Source: Rotaria sp. Silwood1 (taxonomy: Eukaryota > Rotifera > Eurotatoria > Philodinida > Philodinidae). From it: DNA of 64,000 nt. The translations under genes and the position numbers were made by a program. A model generated the notes under the pieces. The model saw nothing but the letters and a program-made list of their open reading frames with translations. It was not told where the DNA came from and searched no databases. Positions 61,538 to 64,000 of the stretch are shown piece by piece (the first letter of the stretch is position 1; each line of letters starts with the position of its first letter). The stretch covers positions 1,121,302 to 1,185,301 of the forward strand of contig CAJNOP010000041.1 of assembly GCA_905250075.1 (NCBI GenBank), read 5' to 3'.

Positions 61538-63683
61538 TTATCCAGTGCTATTGTCTGTATCTTGGGATGCTGGCGATTGCGTTTCTTCGTTGAGATTTAT
61601 AGTAAAAGCCACCGGTGTTCGAGCACGATTTCGTCGTCGAACATTATAAAGCTCTCGAACAATTACTGTATCACGTGGTCTTTGAGCACCGGATTGTGGT
61701 AAATTAGGAACACTAGGCTGATCAAGTATAAATGTACCACGTCGTTGTAAACCGTTCGTTAATTGTTGTTGTTCTTGAATCGGTACCATAGTAGAAGCTC
61801 GACGTCTTCCTCTTGCAGCACCAACACCTCCTCCTCCACCACGACCTCCGCTACCACCAAAGATTGGTCGATCATCTCCTTCGAGTGATCGTGCTGCGGT
61901 TGTGCTTGTTACATAATTACGTTGTGGTGATGATTCTGCTGGCGGAACAGTTGATTGTTGAGCTTGTCGAGAATTACTGGCTGCAAATGGATTTGAGCCA
62001 AATATAGATGTTGACTGAACATTAGATGTAGAACGACGAGTTGATTGTGGATCCCATGAAGCTGTATAGGACGATGTATTGGTCCGAGCAGGTACTGTTA
62101 AACTGAGATCAGCAAATGCATTATCAGTATTTCGTGGAGTATTGAGTTGTGTTGGACGATAAGAAATAGTCTGAGATAGTAAAGGAGTTTGTGATGTTGC
62201 AGAATCACGAGAATTAAAAAGATTTTCCAAATGTCGATCTAAAGGATTTAATAACTAAGCAATCCATCAATTATTTTTACTCATAGACTTACATTGATCA
62301 TTTTGAGATTGTGCCTGACTATTTAATGGATTTCGTGGTGGCGTTGCATATTGTGTTGCAGCGTGCGGGTATGGTGCTGTAGAAAATTGTGGTTGTTGTT
62401 GAGATCGAACAACTTGACCTGTTGAAGTTTGAGATTGTTGTTGTTGCTGCTGTTGTTGTTGTTGTGGTTGTCCTTGAGAGCCATCAATCAATCGACCAAA
62501 ATTTTGTATAGCGGAAGAAATAGCTGCTTGATCATTAAATGTAAATCGTAACTGGATAATTTTGTCAATAATAGATAGATATATTTTAAATCATACATAT
62601 GACCTTATTCATTACCTGCTCACCTTCTGTACATCAGATGGTATTTGTGCTTGCAAAGCATCAATTTGTTGTGCATAAAGATCAGATTGTGTTCGTATAT
62701 TTGCTAAATCTACATCCGTAATTAATTGTCCACTTATTAAAATAAATAAAACAAATCATAAATAGTTCAAATAAAATAGTTGATTCTTTTTTTTTTGTTT
62801 TTTACTTCGGATATGATGTTCCAACCGATTCACAAAAACTTGCTACACTTGCTAATTCAACTTCAGCAGTTTCTTGTTGTATACGAAACGTTCTAAGAAA
62901 AAAAGAAATATCGTAGAACATCTACAATAGATATCAATCATTTTCGTATACCTCAATTGTGATTGCATATAAACTTCAGCTTCAGTAAGTAATGATGCTT
63001 CACGATGTTTTAATTCATCAATTAAAGCAGCTATTGTTGATGTTATATCTCGTCGAATTTGTTCATAATTAGTTTTAACACTATTAACTCGTTGTTCATA
63101 AGATGAAATTTTATCACTTAATCTTGGTAATGTACGACGAAGGTGACTAACTGATGAACTTATATTATAAAATGTTTCACGTAAATGTGGTTCACGACAA
63201 TCGGAACAGAAAAAATTTGAACAATCATGGCATTTTATTAGAGCTTTGAAAAAAATTAATAAAATACAAATAGTTCTTTCTTTTCAATAGAGATTATTTT
63301 CTGATTTATCATACTTTGTTTTTGTTCTTTACAACGAGAGCATCGATCAGGAAGATTGATAATTGTTGATGGTTGAATATCAAGAAATCCAATCATTGTT
63401 AAATTAGAAGGAAAAGCTTGAACTCCACCTGATAATAAAAATTTTAATTAAAAGCACATAGAAAAATCTTTTCTTTCAAACCTGATGGGATTTGATGTTC
63501 TCGACGACATTCAGGACAACGTAATGAACGTGCTCGTGGATCAACCAAATTTGTTAAACATGGTGTTAAACAAAAGGTATGCATGCATGGCAAAACTTTT
63601 GGAATACGAAATTTATCCAAACAAATAGGACATGTTGTCAAACGATCCATTCGATTTGAATTATTCCGACCAGCAGTAGCCAT
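61538..63683 (-). CDS. RING/B-box/coiled-coil (TRIM-type) E3 ubiquitin ligase
   Basis: Seven minus-strand exons join in frame: 63683-63482, 63428-63315, 63243-62952, 62892-62806, 62732-62624, 62551-62293, 62238-61538, giving 587 residues. The RING finger uses C18, C21, C33, H35, C38, C42, C56 and C59. The spacing FCLTPCLTNLVD and the following EHQIP, GVQAFPSN resemble the fly muscle ligase Thin (TRIM32-like). A B-box-like zinc module follows across exons 2-3 (CSRCKEQK, then CHDCSNFFCSDC), then a coiled coil to about residue 235. The C-terminal half is Q/S/G-rich and disordered (poly-Gln near residue 300; a GGSGGRGGGGG run). The NHL beta-propeller expected of TRIM32/Thin is absent, and the final exon ends in its own stop. 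The role is inferred to be E2-dependent ubiquitin transfer; the substrate is unknown. The start is the first ATG, four residues of which precede a basic stretch before the RING. Confidence 0.8.
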
Positions 63684-64000
63684 TTATCAGTTTTTTTTTA
63701 TAAACTTTTATTTTCTTTTGGATGACTCAAATCAGTTTTTGATAACAGAAATTTGAGAATAATATAACACCATATTTTTCACTGTGCGGTGTCGTTGACA
63801 ATCATCCTCATCATGCTATGAACAAGATGTCGCAATCTATTGGAATTTTTCATCGTCATGATTTTTTTTATGCTTTATTCGAACATGTGTATATTCTTAT
63901 TCGATGAAACTCAAGAAGTTTTCGAAAATATGTTACCATTCAAGATATTGATTTTACATCTATGGAATAGTTTTGAATAGATTGAAATTCACATACTGAT
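63684..64000. other. Upstream region of the TRIM gene
   Basis: Presumed promoter and 5' UTR of the minus-strand TRIM gene. No other gene or recognisable motif was seen up to the window edge. Confidence 0.4.

Noticed and set aside
1..64000. CRISPR arrays, bacterial operons or prophage
   Set aside because: No regularly spaced direct repeats of that type; the spliced genes are clearly eukaryotic.

Overview
The window looks like nuclear DNA of a small metazoan, most likely a bdelloid rotifer. The evidence is AT-rich sequence, introns that are mostly 50-100 bp with a minority above 1 kb, A/T-ending codons, a long run of nearly identical 42-residue TPR repeats, a WSC plus C-type-lectin receptor, and many short inverted-repeat transposons. 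The taxon is an inference from gene style and composition. Exons were assembled by hand from GT-AG signals, continuous reading phase and remembered protein families. Every junction given as assembled keeps the reading frame.

Layout. 1-1934: 3' part of a TPR gene (+). 2569-3570: one ankyrin-like exon split by a hAT-type MITE. 4965-13649: six-exon type I membrane receptor with WSC and C-type-lectin modules (+). 13650-17478: non-coding, with a perfect-TIR element and a tandem array of about 75-bp units carrying splice-like signals. 17479-17550: tRNA-Trp(CCA) (-). 18167-32652: complete alpha-spectrin gene, 31 coding exons plus a candidate 15-nt alternative microexon (+). 34458-46887: ten-exon CPLANE1 homologue (+). 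About 50128-61009: SDCCAG8-like centrosomal coiled-coil gene (+) with an 8-kb intron. That intron holds an F-box gene (-), a small unidentified gene (-), a lysyl-tRNA synthetase relic (-) and a hAT MITE. 61538-63683: seven-exon RING/B-box TRIM-type E3 ligase (-), convergent with SDCCAG8.

Functional themes. Alpha-spectrin is the membrane skeleton. CPLANE1 and SDCCAG8 are both cilium/basal-body proteins whose human versions are ciliopathy genes, and here they are neighbours. The WSC/lectin receptor, the TPR protein, the F-box protein and the TRIM protein belong to families that are typically expanded and fast-evolving. Transposon structure is abundant: three hAT-like MITEs with 8-bp target duplications, one element with perfect 42-bp arms, two large foldbacks, and several GT-rich hairpins.

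The strongest second-look items are the 5-residue spectrin microexon at a position that I recall is alternatively spliced in vertebrate alpha-II spectrin, the modular receptor, the ankyrin exon interrupted by a transposon, and the SDCCAG8 gene with genes nested in its intron and an in-frame stop.
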